Shown: one piece after another, positions 33,389-42,378 of the stretch | How positions within the stretch are numbered: the stretch's first letter is position 1 | How the letters are laid out: every line of letters starts with the position of its first letter | From: Ruegeria_C sp040830705 | GTDB taxonomy: Bacteria; Pseudomonadota; Alphaproteobacteria; Rhodobacterales; Rhodobacteraceae | Assembly (NCBI GenBank): GCA_040830705.1 | Contig: JBFOME010000007.1 | Span: 186,001-250,000, forward strand | DNA length: 64,000 nucleotides | Direction of reading: 5' to 3' | Program-made: the position numbers and the translations under genes | Notes under the pieces: model-generated | The model's input: only the letters and a program-made list of their open reading frames with translations | Databases searched by the model: none | What the model was told of the DNA's origin: nothing

Positions 33389-34054
33389 ATGCTCTTTGCC
33401 GCCAAGCTCTTCCACCTGACGGACAAGGAACCGGTAGCCAGCGGCGGTCATCGCAAGGTCTATGCCTGCCCGGGGGAACCCGACCTGCTGATCAAGATCA
33501 AACCGATCAAAGAATACTACGCCAACCACACCTGGGCAAAGCGACTGGCATGGAAGATGTTTCCCGATTCCGTCCATCGCAACACGTTGAAAGAGATCGA
33601 ATGCGAACTGAAAACCGCGCTGAAGATCGGGCAGGAGATCGAACATACACCGTTGGCCCGCTCGCTCGGCGTGGTCCAGACTGATCTGGGGCCAGGCTCA
33701 GTCTTTGAGCGCATCACCAGCCAGACCGGAGAGCTTGCCAGCCCTCTCTCGTCGATCTGCCGCGACGAACAATTGACCAAAGAGATGCTGAGGGATCTCA
33801 ACACGATGGTGGCTAGGCTCTTCCAGCTTCAGGTCGTCGCCCGGGACATACATGAGGCAAATATCGTCTATGGCCAACGGGGTCAGGTCAAAGGTTTCTT
33901 TCTGATCGACGGCTACGGTGAACGGAACATGGTCCCTCTGCGCAGCATGAGCCGGCATCTTAACGACCGGTCGCTCAACAAGCAGATGCGCAATATCGCT
34001 GAGCGGACCAGTTTGGTCTGGGACAAGGCCGCGCGCGCATTTCTGATCTCGTGA
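33389..34054 (+). CDS. YrbL family (protein-kinase-like) protein
   Basis: The 221-residue protein matches the PhoP-regulated YrbL family, a small kinase-like fold. The N-terminal lobe has ASGGHRKVYACPGEPDLLIKIK, where the Lys corresponds to the ATP-binding lysine. A catalytic-loop-like VARDIHEANIVYG and a FFLIDGYGE segment, in the place of DFG, follow. Activity has not been shown as far as I know. The stop overlaps the GTG start of the next gene (GTGA). Confidence 0.82.
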   Translation: MLFAAKLFHLTDKEPVASGGHRKVYACPGEPDLLIKIKPIKEYYANHTWAKRLAWKMFPDSVHRNTLKEIECELKTALKIGQEIEHTPLARSLGVVQTDLGPGSVFERITSQTGELASPLSSICRDEQLTKEMLRDLNTMVARLFQLQVVARDIHEANIVYGQRGQVKGFFLIDGYGERNMVPLRSMSRHLNDRSLNKQMRNIAERTSLVWDKAARAFLIS

Positions 34055-34908
34055 TCCAAAGGACCTGCCGAAAGCGGTGGCTCTGGCTAGCACTTGCCGT
34101 GGGCGTAGCGCCAGTTTTCTATCTGATTGGCGCACTTGTAGGAGCGATGGTACCCTCTGCTACCTCTGGTGCAGTCCATATTGGCCGGGATCACGAGATT
34201 AGCTTGCTCTCCGGTCCAATCCACTACGACATTCTTCTGCCGCTTGACGCAGAGATTCGCACACGGTTCGGCTTCGCAGCACGCGCCGGGCTGCCGCTGG
34301 ATCACCCAGATGCGCAATGGCTGGTGATCGGCTGGGGTGCAAGAGAGTTCTACACCACGACCGGAGACTACAGCGATGTCACTGCGCGCGCGATTTTGAA
34401 AGGCGTGTTCGGGGATCGCTCGGTCATGCGACTGGATCTGGCCGGTGAATTGCCTGAGCATCCGGATTTTCAGCGCGTTAGACTGACAAGCGCGCAAAAC
34501 GACCGGCTACTTGCGGCCATTGTCGAGAGTTTCGCGCGCGACGCCGCCGGAAACCCGATCTGGCTTGTCGGCGAAAGTCTATCGGGTAGCGATGTTTTCT
34601 TTGCTGCTCACTGGCGCTTCAGTCTGTTTCGGACTTGCAACGCTTGGGTCGGCAAAATGCTGCGCGCCGCTGGTGTCAATTTCGGCATCTGGACCCCATT
34701 GCCGATCTCAGTCCGCCTCTCGCATTGGCTTCACCTTGAACCCAGTGCCAGCTCTACCTCGGATCAGAGGTGGCGCCGGTCACAAGTCACGTCGCAGAAA
34801 AGGCGTCTGGCAGGTTTGCCGCGTCCGTGCCAAAACAGGGCATCGCGCGAACCAAGAGGGTCCCATGTCGCAAAGTTTCGGAAAAGGTTGCCATCTTCAC
34901 CTGATTGA
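34051..34908 (+). CDS. DUF2459 / TIGR02117 family protein with run-on C-terminus
   Basis: This protein of up to 285 residues has one N-terminal membrane segment (LWLALAVGVAPVFYLIGALV) and then the DUF2459 domain: HYDILLPLD, WLVIGWGAREFYTTTGDYSD, LVGESLSGSDVFFAAHWRFS and RTCNAWVGKMLRAAG. The domain should end near residue 230 (TPLPISVRLSHWLH). The frame stays open for about 55 more residues of basic, low-information sequence and runs 44 nt into polA. I interpret the tail as a lost or shifted stop. The start is GTG 34051, overlapping the yrbL stop. Its function is unknown. Confidence 0.78.
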   Translation: MIQRTCRKRWLWLALAVGVAPVFYLIGALVGAMVPSATSGAVHIGRDHEISLLSGPIHYDILLPLDAEIRTRFGFAARAGLPLDHPDAQWLVIGWGAREFYTTTGDYSDVTARAILKGVFGDRSVMRLDLAGELPEHPDFQRVRLTSAQNDRLLAAIVESFARDAAGNPIWLVGESLSGSDVFFAAHWRFSLFRTCNAWVGKMLRAAGVNFGIWTPLPISVRLSHWLHLEPSASSTSDQRWRRSQVTSQKRRLAGLPRPCQNRASREPRGSHVAKFRKRLPSSPD

Positions 34909-37663
34909 CGGGTCGGCCTTCATTTTTCGCGCCTATCACGCGCTGCCGCCGCTGACGCGAAAATCGGACGGTTTGCCTATCGGCGCCGTCTCGGGCTTCT
35001 GCAACATGCTGCAGAAATATGTCGAGGGGAACACCGGGCCGGACGCACCGACCCATGTTGCGGTGATCTTCGACAAGGGTTCGCACACGTTCCGCAACGA
35101 TCTCTATGACCAGTACAAGGCCAATCGCGAGGCGATGCCCGAGGACCTGCGCCCGCAGATGCCGCTGACCCGTCAGGCAACGCAGGCCTTCAACATCGCC
35201 TGCAAGGAACTCGAAGGGTTCGAGGCTGACGACATCATCGCCACACTCGCCGTTCAGGCCCGCGATGCCGGGGGCCGGGTGACCATCGTGAGTTCCGACA
35301 AGGACCTGATGCAATTGGTGGGCGATGGCGTGGAAATGCTGGACGCCATGAAGAACAAGCGTATCGACCGAGACGGCGTATTCGAGAAATTTGGCGTGGG
35401 ACCGGAACGCGTGGTCGACGTACAGGCCCTCGCCGGGGACAGCGTCGACAACGTACCGGGCGCGCCGGGGATTGGCGTGAAGACCGCAGCTCTTTTGATC
35501 AACGAGTATGGCGATCTGGAAACGCTGCTGGACCGGGCCGAAGAGATCAAGCAGCCCAAGCGCCGCCAGACCCTGATCGAGAAGCGCGATCAGATCGAAT
35601 TGTCCAAGAAGCTCGTTCAGTTGGACGAGGCAACGCCGCTGGATTTCACGCTGGACGATCTTGAGGTGAACGACCCCGAGCCCGAGACGCTGATGGGTTT
35701 TCTGGCCGAGATGGAGTTTCGCACGCTCACCAAACGCATTGCTGATCAGCTTGGGGTCGAGCCTCCGGCCATCAAAGATGCACCTGCCAAGCCCGAAGCA
35801 GAACCGCAGGAGGTTATCCCATTCGACGCCTCCAACTATGAATGTGTGCGCGACGCTGCCGCTTTGCAGCCCTGGCTAGACCAGATCAGGGAACGCGGCT
35901 GGGTCGCGGTGGACACCGAGACCACCGGCCTCAACGAGATGATCGCGGGGCTGGTGGGCATCTCGCTCTGTGTTGAACCGGGCAAAGCCTGCTACATCCC
36001 GCTGACCCACCGGGCGAGCGCAACCGATGACCTGTTCGGCTCAGACGAGCTGGCCGAAGGTCAGATGCCGCTGGACGAGGCGCTGGCACTGCTGAAACCG
36101 GTGCTTGAGGACCAATCGATCCTCAAAATCGGTCAGAACATGAAATATGACGCCAAGATCTTTGCGCGTTACGGTATTCAGGTTGCCCCGATCGACGATA
36201 CGATGCTGATGTCATACGTGATGCATGGCGGCGAGCACGGGCATGGCATGGATACGCTCAGCGAGCGCTATCTCGAACACTCCCCGATCCCCATCAAACC
36301 GCTGCTGGGGTCGGGCAAGTCGGCAATCACCTTCGACAGGGTGCCGATCGACGACGCCACTGCATACGCGGCCGAAGATGCCGATATCACCCTGCGCCTC
36401 TGGCAGCATTTCAAGCCGCAATTGCATCTTGCTCGGGTCACCACAGTGTATGAGACACTGGAACGCCCATTAGTCCCGGTATTGGCCGAGATGGAGATGT
36501 ATGGCATCAAGGTTGACCGCGAGGTTCTCAGCCGCATGTCCAACGCCTTCGGGCAGAAAATGGCAGGGCTGGAGGCCGAAATTCACGAATTGGCCGGTGA
36601 GACATTCAATGTCGGATCACCCGCACAGCTGGGCGAGATCCTGTTTGACAAGATGGGGCTCGAAGGCGGCAAAAAAGGCAAGACCGGAAAATACTCGACC
36701 GGGGCCGATATTCTGGAAGATCTGGCAACCGAGCACGAATTGCCGCGCCGGGTGCTGGACTGGCGGCAGCTGAGCAAGCTGAAATCGACCTATACGGATG
36801 CGCTGCAGACCCATATCAACCCCGATACGGGCCGGGTGCACACCTCCTATTCGATCACCGGGGCGAACACCGGGCGTCTGGCCTCAACCGATCCGAACCT
36901 GCAGAACATCCCCGTACGCACCGAAGAAGGCCGCCGCATCCGCGAGGCGTTTGTGGCTGAGCCGGGCAACGTGTTGTTGTCGCTCGACTATTCCCAGATC
37001 GAGCTGCGCATCCTCGCCCATATTGCCGGGATCGACGCGCTGAAACAGGCCTTTGCCGACGGGCTGGACATTCACGCCATGACCGCGTCCGAGATGTTTG
37101 ACGTGCCGCTTGACGAGATGACGCCCGATATCCGGCGACAGGCCAAGGCGATCAATTTCGGTGTGATCTACGGCATTTCCGGCTTTGGTCTAGCGCGCAA
37201 CCTGCGCATTCCGCGCTCCGAGGCGCAGGGCTTCATCGACCGCTATTTCGAACGGTTCCCGGGCATCCGCACCTATATGGATGACACCATCGCCTTCGCC
37301 AAGGAACACGGCTATGTGCAGACGCTCTTTGGCCGCAAGATCCACACGCCGGAGATCAACGCCAAAGGCCCGCACGCGGGTTTCGCCAAGCGCGCAGCAA
37401 TCAATGCGCCGATTCAGGGAACGGCCGCTGATGTGATCCGGCGCGCCATGGTGCGGATGCCCACAACCATCGCCGACTTGCCCGCCAAGATGCTGCTACA
37501 GGTGCATGACGAATTGCTGTTTGAAGTGTCCGAAGATGCAGTTGACGCGACCATCAACGCCGCCCGCGATGTGATGGAAGGCGCCTCGGACCCTGCGGTT
37601 AAGCTGGATGTGCGGCTTGTAGTGGATGCAGGCCAAGGCGCGAACTGGGCGGAGGCGCATTGA
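34865..37663 (+). CDS. polA: DNA polymerase I
   Basis: The 932-residue enzyme carries all three domains. The 5'-3' exonuclease (residues 1-290) begins LHLIDGSAFIFRAYHALPPL. The proofreading domain is intact, with VAVDTETTGL at about 345 and MKYDAKIFARYG. The polymerase motifs A, B and C are SLDYSQIELRILAHIAG, RRQAKAINFGVIYGISGFG and LLQVHDELLFEV. It serves Okazaki fragment processing and repair. The start ATG 34865 follows AAGAGGG and overlaps the open frame of the DUF2459 gene. The gene stops 3 bp before the end of a convergent methyltransferase gene. Confidence 0.96.
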   Translation: MSQSFGKGCHLHLIDGSAFIFRAYHALPPLTRKSDGLPIGAVSGFCNMLQKYVEGNTGPDAPTHVAVIFDKGSHTFRNDLYDQYKANREAMPEDLRPQMPLTRQATQAFNIACKELEGFEADDIIATLAVQARDAGGRVTIVSSDKDLMQLVGDGVEMLDAMKNKRIDRDGVFEKFGVGPERVVDVQALAGDSVDNVPGAPGIGVKTAALLINEYGDLETLLDRAEEIKQPKRRQTLIEKRDQIELSKKLVQLDEATPLDFTLDDLEVNDPEPETLMGFLAEMEFRTLTKRIADQLGVEPPAIKDAPAKPEAEPQEVIPFDASNYECVRDAAALQPWLDQIRERGWVAVDTETTGLNEMIAGLVGISLCVEPGKACYIPLTHRASATDDLFGSDELAEGQMPLDEALALLKPVLEDQSILKIGQNMKYDAKIFARYGIQVAPIDDTMLMSYVMHGGEHGHGMDTLSERYLEHSPIPIKPLLGSGKSAITFDRVPIDDATAYAAEDADITLRLWQHFKPQLHLARVTTVYETLERPLVPVLAEMEMYGIKVDREVLSRMSNAFGQKMAGLEAEIHELAGETFNVGSPAQLGEILFDKMGLEGGKKGKTGKYSTGADILEDLATEHELPRRVLDWRQLSKLKSTYTDALQTHINPDTGRVHTSYSITGANTGRLASTDPNLQNIPVRTEEGRRIREAFVAEPGNVLLSLDYSQIELRILAHIAGIDALKQAFADGLDIHAMTASEMFDVPLDEMTPDIRRQAKAINFGVIYGISGFGLARNLRIPRSEAQGFIDRYFERFPGIRTYMDDTIAFAKEHGYVQTLFGRKIHTPEINAKGPHAGFAKRAAINAPIQGTAADVIRRAMVRMPTTIADLPAKMLLQVHDELLFEVSEDAVDATINAARDVMEGASDPAVKLDVRLVVDAGQGANWAEAH

Positions 37664-37666
37664 GGT

Positions 37667-38437
37667 TCAGGCGTGCTTCTCTAGATGCCAAACCTGTTCA
37701 ACCGGATAGGCCTTGGCCCATTCCGCAGGAACGGCGGCGCGCGTTCCCGATGCCCAGCCTGGTGCGAAAACCTCCTGGTATTTTGCAACCGTGAACCCGA
37801 TTTCGGCAAACAGATCCATCCAACCCGAAACTGACAGATTGAAGCAAACGCCGCTCGGCTCGAACTCCACCTCGGTCCAGTCCGCGCCCCACATCCCGGC
37901 ATAGGGCCGGTGCAGCCGCCTATCGCAGGGCGAACCATCGAGAGGAGAGCAGAGCAGCGAAAGGGGATGGTTGCCAAGAAACACCAAACGCCCCTCAGGA
38001 CGCAGCAGCCGCCAGGCCTCGCGTAGCCATTTGTCGGGCGGACACCAGATGGACGCGCCATATTCCGAGATCGCAAAATCGAACGAAGCGTCCGGCAATC
38101 CGGTCTCTTCGGCGTTTCCTTCGATGAACGTGATATCGACCTTGTGTTCCGCTGCCAGTCGGCGGGCAGTGTTCAACTGCGCGGCCGAGACATCGATTGC
38201 GGTAACGCGCGCGCCGCTTCGTGCCATCCAGCCCGACACATATGCGGTCCCGCAACCAAGCTCGATGGCATCCTGCCCGGCCATTTTCGCCGGTAGCAGC
38301 CTCAATGAATCATTGGGGTTGCCCCAGTTGCCCCATTCCGGCGTTTTGAGCTGCCAAAGCCGTTCGCCAAGGGCGACCCAATTGGCGGCATCGGCCTCCC
38401 AGACCTCCCGATTGACGGAAACATAGTCGCGTTTCAT
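37667..38437 (-). CDS. Class I SAM-dependent methyltransferase
   Basis: This 256-residue methyltransferase has a short N-terminal helix (YVSVNREVWEADAANWVALG), SAM motif I in AIELGCGTAYVSGWMARSG, motif II in VTAIDVSAAQLNTARRL and the post-motif FDFAISEYGASIWCPPDKWL. A Trp-rich region precedes RLVFLGNHPLSLL. The substrate is unknown. It is convergent with polA and has its own upstream region. The next minus-strand gene upstream is DUF2798, 82 bp away, so co-transcription with DUF2798 and hyi is possible. Confidence 0.86.
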   Translation of the reverse strand: MKRDYVSVNREVWEADAANWVALGERLWQLKTPEWGNWGNPNDSLRLLPAKMAGQDAIELGCGTAYVSGWMARSGARVTAIDVSAAQLNTARRLAAEHKVDITFIEGNAEETGLPDASFDFAISEYGASIWCPPDKWLREAWRLLRPEGRLVFLGNHPLSLLCSPLDGSPCDRRLHRPYAGMWGADWTEVEFEPSGVCFNLSVSGWMDLFAEIGFTVAKYQEVFAPGWASGTRAAVPAEWAKAYPVEQVWHLEKHA

Positions 38438-38519
38438 GACGCATTCCCCGGCTGATCTCGCTCCAGTCTATTTCATTCTTTTGACACCGGCACCGAACAA
38501 TCAAATGGACTACCGCCCT

Positions 38520-38750
38520 TTAGTCATCGGACCGCACCAGGCCGTCCACAAATCTCCGGATGCGTGGCCCTATGAGGAATATGATGATGCAGGCGATTGG
38601 CCAGCTCAAGCTCCAGGCGGCCATCCAGTCGCCGAAGGTCTGCGGCCCGAGGCCAATTGCCTTGACCGTGGCGACCAGTGTCACGATGCAAGACATGATA
38701 CCCGAAATGACGAAGCTGAAGGCAGCGTGGGCGAAACGTGCTGGTATCAT
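38520..38750 (-). CDS. DUF2798 small membrane protein
   Basis: The 76-residue protein has two transmembrane helices (FSFVISGIMSCIVTLVATVK and SWPIACIIIFLIGP) and ends with a basic RIRRFVDGLVRSDD. This two-helix pattern matches DUF2798 proteins, whose function is unknown. It lies 7 bp downstream of the hydroxypyruvate isomerase gene, so it is probably in the same transcript. Small size and hydrophobicity make the call somewhat less certain than for larger genes. Confidence 0.75.
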   Translation of the reverse strand: MIPARFAHAAFSFVISGIMSCIVTLVATVKAIGLGPQTFGDWMAAWSLSWPIACIIIFLIGPRIRRFVDGLVRSDD

Positions 38751-38757
38751 TGCAAGC

Positions 38758-39516
38758 CTATTTCCATGTCATCCAATCGAGCGTGTCAGCAGTATCGGGG
38801 CGCGAGGGTGTGTATTCGGCACTGACCCACCCCGCATATCCGCTATCGTCAATCGCGGCGAGTAGCGCCGGGAAATCGATGGGGCCAGCCGCGGGCTCGC
38901 TGCGATCAGGCGCGGCACCAATCTGGGCGTGAAAGGCGGTTGTGCCAAACCGCTCCCAAATCTCCGCCGCATCCCCATGGATCATCTGCGCATGATAGCT
39001 GTCATATTGCAGCCCGATATTGGGTCGAGCGACGGCGGACAGAACCTCCGCTGCCAGTTGGTAATCGTTGAGAAAGTAGCCCGGCTGTGCCACCGGGTTC
39101 AGCGGCTCGATGGTAAAGCGCTGCGACGGGGCTTGATCGGCAAGCCATTGCAGATTCTGCACAAATGTCTCAAACGCACCTGGCCCTGCGTCATAGCCTG
39201 CCATGACATGGATAAGACCGGGTTTAAGCTCCTTGGCAAAGCGCAAGGTGCGCCGCATGTCGGTCTGAAACCGCCCTTCCCCGCCGGGTATGGCAGCATA
39301 GCCCGGCGTGCCGCCCGTATAGTTGGGCGGCGGCGCGTTGATCAGCACGAAGTCCAGACCATTCGCAAGCAGTCCGCGATGGGTTTCCTTGGCGGGATGC
39401 TCATACGGGTAGAGCACCTCTACGCCTTCGAACCCGACTTGCGCCGCCGCGCGAAACCGTTCTGCATAAGGCAGTTCCTGAAACAGGTGGCTGATATTGG
39501 CGGCAAATCGTGGCAT
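38758..39516 (-). CDS. hyi: Hydroxypyruvate isomerase family protein
   Basis: This 252-residue TIM-barrel protein begins MPRFAANISHLFQELPYAER and matches the Hyi/xylose-isomerase-like family. It has GFEGVEVLYPYE and metal ligands in FTIEPLNPVAQPGYF, LQYDSYHAQMIHGD and VSAEYTPSRP. Hyi converts hydroxypyruvate to tartronate semialdehyde in glyoxylate metabolism; related enzymes act on other ketoses, so the substrate is tentative. ATG 39516 fits the family start; further upstream the frame reads through non-conserved sequence. A 7-bp-arm inverted repeat lies 6 bp upstream and may regulate the gene. Confidence 0.82.
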   Translation of the reverse strand: MPRFAANISHLFQELPYAERFRAAAQVGFEGVEVLYPYEHPAKETHRGLLANGLDFVLINAPPPNYTGGTPGYAAIPGGEGRFQTDMRRTLRFAKELKPGLIHVMAGYDAGPGAFETFVQNLQWLADQAPSQRFTIEPLNPVAQPGYFLNDYQLAAEVLSAVARPNIGLQYDSYHAQMIHGDAAEIWERFGTTAFHAQIGAAPDRSEPAAGPIDFPALLAAIDDSGYAGWVSAEYTPSRPDTADTLDWMTWK

Positions 39517-39522
39517 GTAACC

Positions 39523-39541
39523 TCTTGTCCGACAGACAAGA
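39523..39541 (-). promoter_or_regulatory. Inverted repeat over the hyi ribosome-binding region
   Basis: TCTTGTC-CGACA-GACAAGA is a perfect 7-bp-arm inverted repeat placed 6-25 bp upstream of the hyi start codon. As DNA it resembles a GntR-type operator. As RNA on the minus strand its 3' arm includes the purine stretch AAGAGG, likely the ribosome site, so it could also hide that site in a hairpin. Confidence 0.45.
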
Positions 39542-39688
39542 CCGCCAAAGTGATCACGCGGCAAGAGCCAAACGATCGAAAAACGACCAATTGTCGAATT
39601 CAGACCAGACCAAAGGGCCAGGATGATCTGAGATGTCCCGGACAGAGCGATTCGGCTCGGGTCTTCACACATTCAAAAGGATCGCGGT

Positions 39689-40621
39689 ATGACCTCCGGT
39701 CGCGATCCCGCACGTGGCCTGCCTGCCGGTCACGGCGGGCGTAGCATTGTTCTGAACGGCAATATGCTGGGCATGTCATCGATGATGATGTGGGCGGCGG
39801 GTTTCCCGGCAGCCGAGGTGCTGTTGCAGACATGGCCGCCCTTAACGCTGATCAGCGCGCGCCTGGCGGTAGCAGTTTCGTTCATGATGGCGATCTGGCT
39901 CTGGGTGGACGGCCACCGGCAGGTTCTTGCAGCTGACTGGGTCCGCGCGCTCTGGGTCGGTGGCCTCGGAATTGGGGTCGGAACCTATCTGATGCTGCTG
40001 GCACAATCGCTAACCGACGCCGTAACCGTTGCACTGATCGCCTCTTGTGCGCCTTTGGTCGGGGCCGTTCTGGAACTTTTTGCAGGAACACGGCGGCTGG
40101 ACTGGCGATTTGCTCTGGGTGTGATCGCCTCGATCGCCGGCGGCGCGGTTGCCACAAGCGCGTTGGAGCCCACCCAGATCGGGCTCGGGGCGCTTTGCGC
40201 ATTGGGGGCGGTTGTCCTCTTCACCTGGGCCAGCATGGCAACCGCACGCGACTTTCCTGCCCTGTCCGACATTGGCCGCGGCACGATCACTTTGGCTGGT
40301 GGGATGGTCACGATGACCGCAATCTTCGTTATCGGTTTTGCTGTGGGATTGGATCTGATGCCGCGTGCGGCTGTGGATAGCGGTCAGGTCGGGATGCTGT
40401 TGATCTATGCCTGTCTGGCGATGGGGATCAGTCAGGTGCTCTTTGTTGCCTCCATCGGCAAGCTGGGAGTGACGGTGGCATCGTTCCACATCAACATCGC
40501 GCCATTTTATGTAATGGTCATTATGCTGGTTCTGGGGGCCAGTTGGAACTGGACCCAGGCCTTTGGCGCAGGGATCGTTGCCATGGGCGTGGTTCTGGCC
40601 CAAAGCAGGCAGCGTACCTAG
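39689..40621 (+). CDS. EamA/DMT family transporter
   Basis: This 310-residue protein has ten hydrophobic helices arranged as two EamA repeats. Repeat one is MLGMSSMMMWAAGFPAAEVL with the loop LTLISARLAVAVSFMMA. Repeat two starts at about residue 165 (LGALCALGAVVLFTWASMAT). Such carriers export amino acids or other metabolites. An AAAAGGA stretch precedes ATG 39689, although a start nearer the first helix (methionine at 39764) is possible. The stop overlaps that of a convergent small gene by 4 nt. Confidence 0.85.
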   Translation: MTSGRDPARGLPAGHGGRSIVLNGNMLGMSSMMMWAAGFPAAEVLLQTWPPLTLISARLAVAVSFMMAIWLWVDGHRQVLAADWVRALWVGGLGIGVGTYLMLLAQSLTDAVTVALIASCAPLVGAVLELFAGTRRLDWRFALGVIASIAGGAVATSALEPTQIGLGALCALGAVVLFTWASMATARDFPALSDIGRGTITLAGGMVTMTAIFVIGFAVGLDLMPRAAVDSGQVGMLLIYACLAMGISQVLFVASIGKLGVTVASFHINIAPFYVMVIMLVLGASWNWTQAFGAGIVAMGVVLAQSRQRT

Positions 40622-40932
40622 CCGCTTTCCAGGTTAGACGCTTGCGGTTTGGGCAAAGGCAGACAGCCAGGCAGGCCCGCAGGCAACACAAGCCGCGCCC
40701 CAGCCTGGTAGAGCCGCAATGCCACCCGCGGATCTTCTGCTGCAAGTGTGACAGTGACCGGTCCTGCCGCCATGATCGACATGTCCGGATCCAGCCCCTT
40801 CACAAAATCCGGTGACGGCAGCACCACGACATAGGCCGGGGCCTCATCACTCAAAAGGCTGACCACCACCAGCGTCGAGAGCCACCCCAGCACCAAGAGC
40901 GGCAAGGCGAGAAAAGCGCGCCTAATAGTCAT
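40618..40932 (-). CDS. Small single-helix protein, last gene of FAD-oxidase operon
   Basis: This unrecognised protein has 104 residues: one N-terminal hydrophobic helix (AFLALPLLVLGWLSTLVVVS), then an outside-facing domain (PAYVVVLPSPDFVKGLDPDM, MAAGPVTVTLAAEDPRVALR) and a Pro-rich tail. ATG 40932 overlaps the end of the upstream gene by 11 nt. It is probably anchored in the inner membrane with the domain in the periplasm. No function can be assigned. It belongs with the three upstream genes by overlap. Confidence 0.65.
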   Translation of the reverse strand: MTIRRAFLALPLLVLGWLSTLVVVSLLSDEAPAYVVVLPSPDFVKGLDPDMSIMAAGPVTVTLAAEDPRVALRLYQAGARLVLPAGLPGCLPLPKPQASNLESG

Positions 40933-41974
40933 GGATATGTTCCAAACGCAGGCCATTATCGTCCAATTGCCGCAGCCTGTCCGCCAGATCAGCCACTTTC
41001 ACAACGATCAGATGGCGGTAATCCCCGTATCCCTGCCGGGCAAAGCTGTAGAGCGCCTCAGGATGGTCGGCATCCCCGGAGATCGCCGTGAAGAGAATAT
41101 CGTCGTTTCCGGCGATCTCAACGAAGTCGATGCCATCCCCGGCCATCTCCGCCAGTAGGCCGGTTAGCGCGCGATAGCGCGGTGTTTCGATCACAAACCC
41201 CTCAGTATGCGCCTCAACCTGACCTACGCCATCGTATGCGGCCAGATCAATCGGATCAGTTCCGCGTACTATCATCCGCAGGGTCAACTCATCCGGCCCC
41301 ACTTCGGCTACGGCGGCCGCGATCACATCCGCGTAGGCCGCCTTGGCCTTGTATTCGAGCCCGAGCGCGGTCTTGCGTTCTGCGTTACGCAGTCCCTGAC
41401 TTTCAACCGCCTCCAGGGCCGCGGCATCCTCGCGGAAGCGCCATTTGTACCACGGGATCTGTTGCAGGAACCGCGCATAAGCCGCCGCCTGCTGTGCTGA
41501 CAGATCATCCGCTTCTGCACGCTCCGGGCCACGCAATATGGTCGCCAGACGCCCGATGGTCTCTTCATAGGCGGCCTTCATCATCAATTCGAGCGTGAAG
41601 CTGGTTCCGATCACGTAGACCATCCGTTTGGTGGCCCCATCGACACCACCATGCGCCGCCGATTTCTCGGTCAGTTTGCAAAGCGAGGACCAGAATTCTG
41701 TTATGCTCCGCAGATAGCCATAATCATGCGGATCGCCGGTTCGGATCGCGTCGCCATAGTCATCATAAGCGTGAACGATGTGCCACTCTGGATAGGTCAT
41801 GAAAGTACGGGATTCCGCGCGGCGATCTTCCGGCGGCAGCAACGCGGCATAGTCTTGTTCTACGGTCTGACCTTGGCAACTGGTTTCCACATAGATGACC
41901 GGGGCCACCAGAAGGGCAACGAGCAAAACGACGACCAGCAGCAGGCGCCCTGCCCAGCGCAACAGAAACCTCAT
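40922..41974 (-). CDS. Conserved-looking protein of unknown function, membrane-anchored
   Basis: This 350-residue protein begins with a long hydrophobic segment (LLLVVVLLVALLVAPVIYVE) followed by a periplasmic domain. Its notable segments are MTYPEWHIVHAYDDYGDAIR, RSITEFWSSLCKL and a helical middle (IPWYKWRFREDAAALEAVES). I do not recognise a family, but the aromatic, charged motifs look conserved rather than random. ATG 41974 overlaps the previous gene's stop by 4 nt. It follows a Tat-exported FAD oxidase and a four-helix membrane protein, so an envelope redox function is possible but unproven. Confidence 0.75.
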   Translation of the reverse strand: MRFLLRWAGRLLLVVVLLVALLVAPVIYVETSCQGQTVEQDYAALLPPEDRRAESRTFMTYPEWHIVHAYDDYGDAIRTGDPHDYGYLRSITEFWSSLCKLTEKSAAHGGVDGATKRMVYVIGTSFTLELMMKAAYEETIGRLATILRGPERAEADDLSAQQAAAYARFLQQIPWYKWRFREDAAALEAVESQGLRNAERKTALGLEYKAKAAYADVIAAAVAEVGPDELTLRMIVRGTDPIDLAAYDGVGQVEAHTEGFVIETPRYRALTGLLAEMAGDGIDFVEIAGNDDILFTAISGDADHPEALYSFARQGYGDYRHLIVVKVADLADRLRQLDDNGLRLEHIHDY

Positions 41975-42378
41975 GCGCGGCGCTCGATGAAAAGACCCGC
42001 ATAGAGAGCGAAACCACCCAGGGCCAGATGAGGCAGGTTGGCCAGAAAACGCACAAGCGACAGGTCCAATCCGAGCGAAGCATTGGTGAAGATGCCCATG
42101 TCCAAATACCCGTAGCCCGTAAAGATGCCAAAGATGCCATCCGCCAAGTACGCTGCGCCGAACAGGATCAGGAACATCCGCGCCGCATGGCGCGACATCA
42201 GCCCGGCGACCAGCGCCCAAAGAGCCGAAGCCACATGCAACGCGTCGTCGTAAAGGTCCAGCGCAAAGATCCCGAAGGCCAACCCGTTTTCATCGGTCAA
42301 TCCCGGGATATAGTTGATCGATGCTGCGATCATCAGCGCGACGAAGTAGAAAATCGCGATTTTTTGGAGTGTGCTCAT
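41971..42378 (-). CDS. Four-helix membrane protein, DUF4383-like
   Basis: This 135-residue protein has four hydrophobic helices (IAIFYFVALMIAASINYIPG; ALHVASALWALVAGLM; MFLILFGAAYLADGIFGIF; LANLPHLALGGFALYAGLF). The pattern resembles DUF4383-type small membrane proteins; the match is by general features only. ATG 42378 overlaps the FAD oxidase stop (ATGA) and its own stop overlaps the next ATG. It could be a membrane partner that passes electrons or anchors the exported oxidase; this is conjecture. Confidence 0.72.
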   Translation of the reverse strand: MSTLQKIAIFYFVALMIAASINYIPGLTDENGLAFGIFALDLYDDALHVASALWALVAGLMSRHAARMFLILFGAAYLADGIFGIFTGYGYLDMGIFTNASLGLDLSLVRFLANLPHLALGGFALYAGLFIERRA

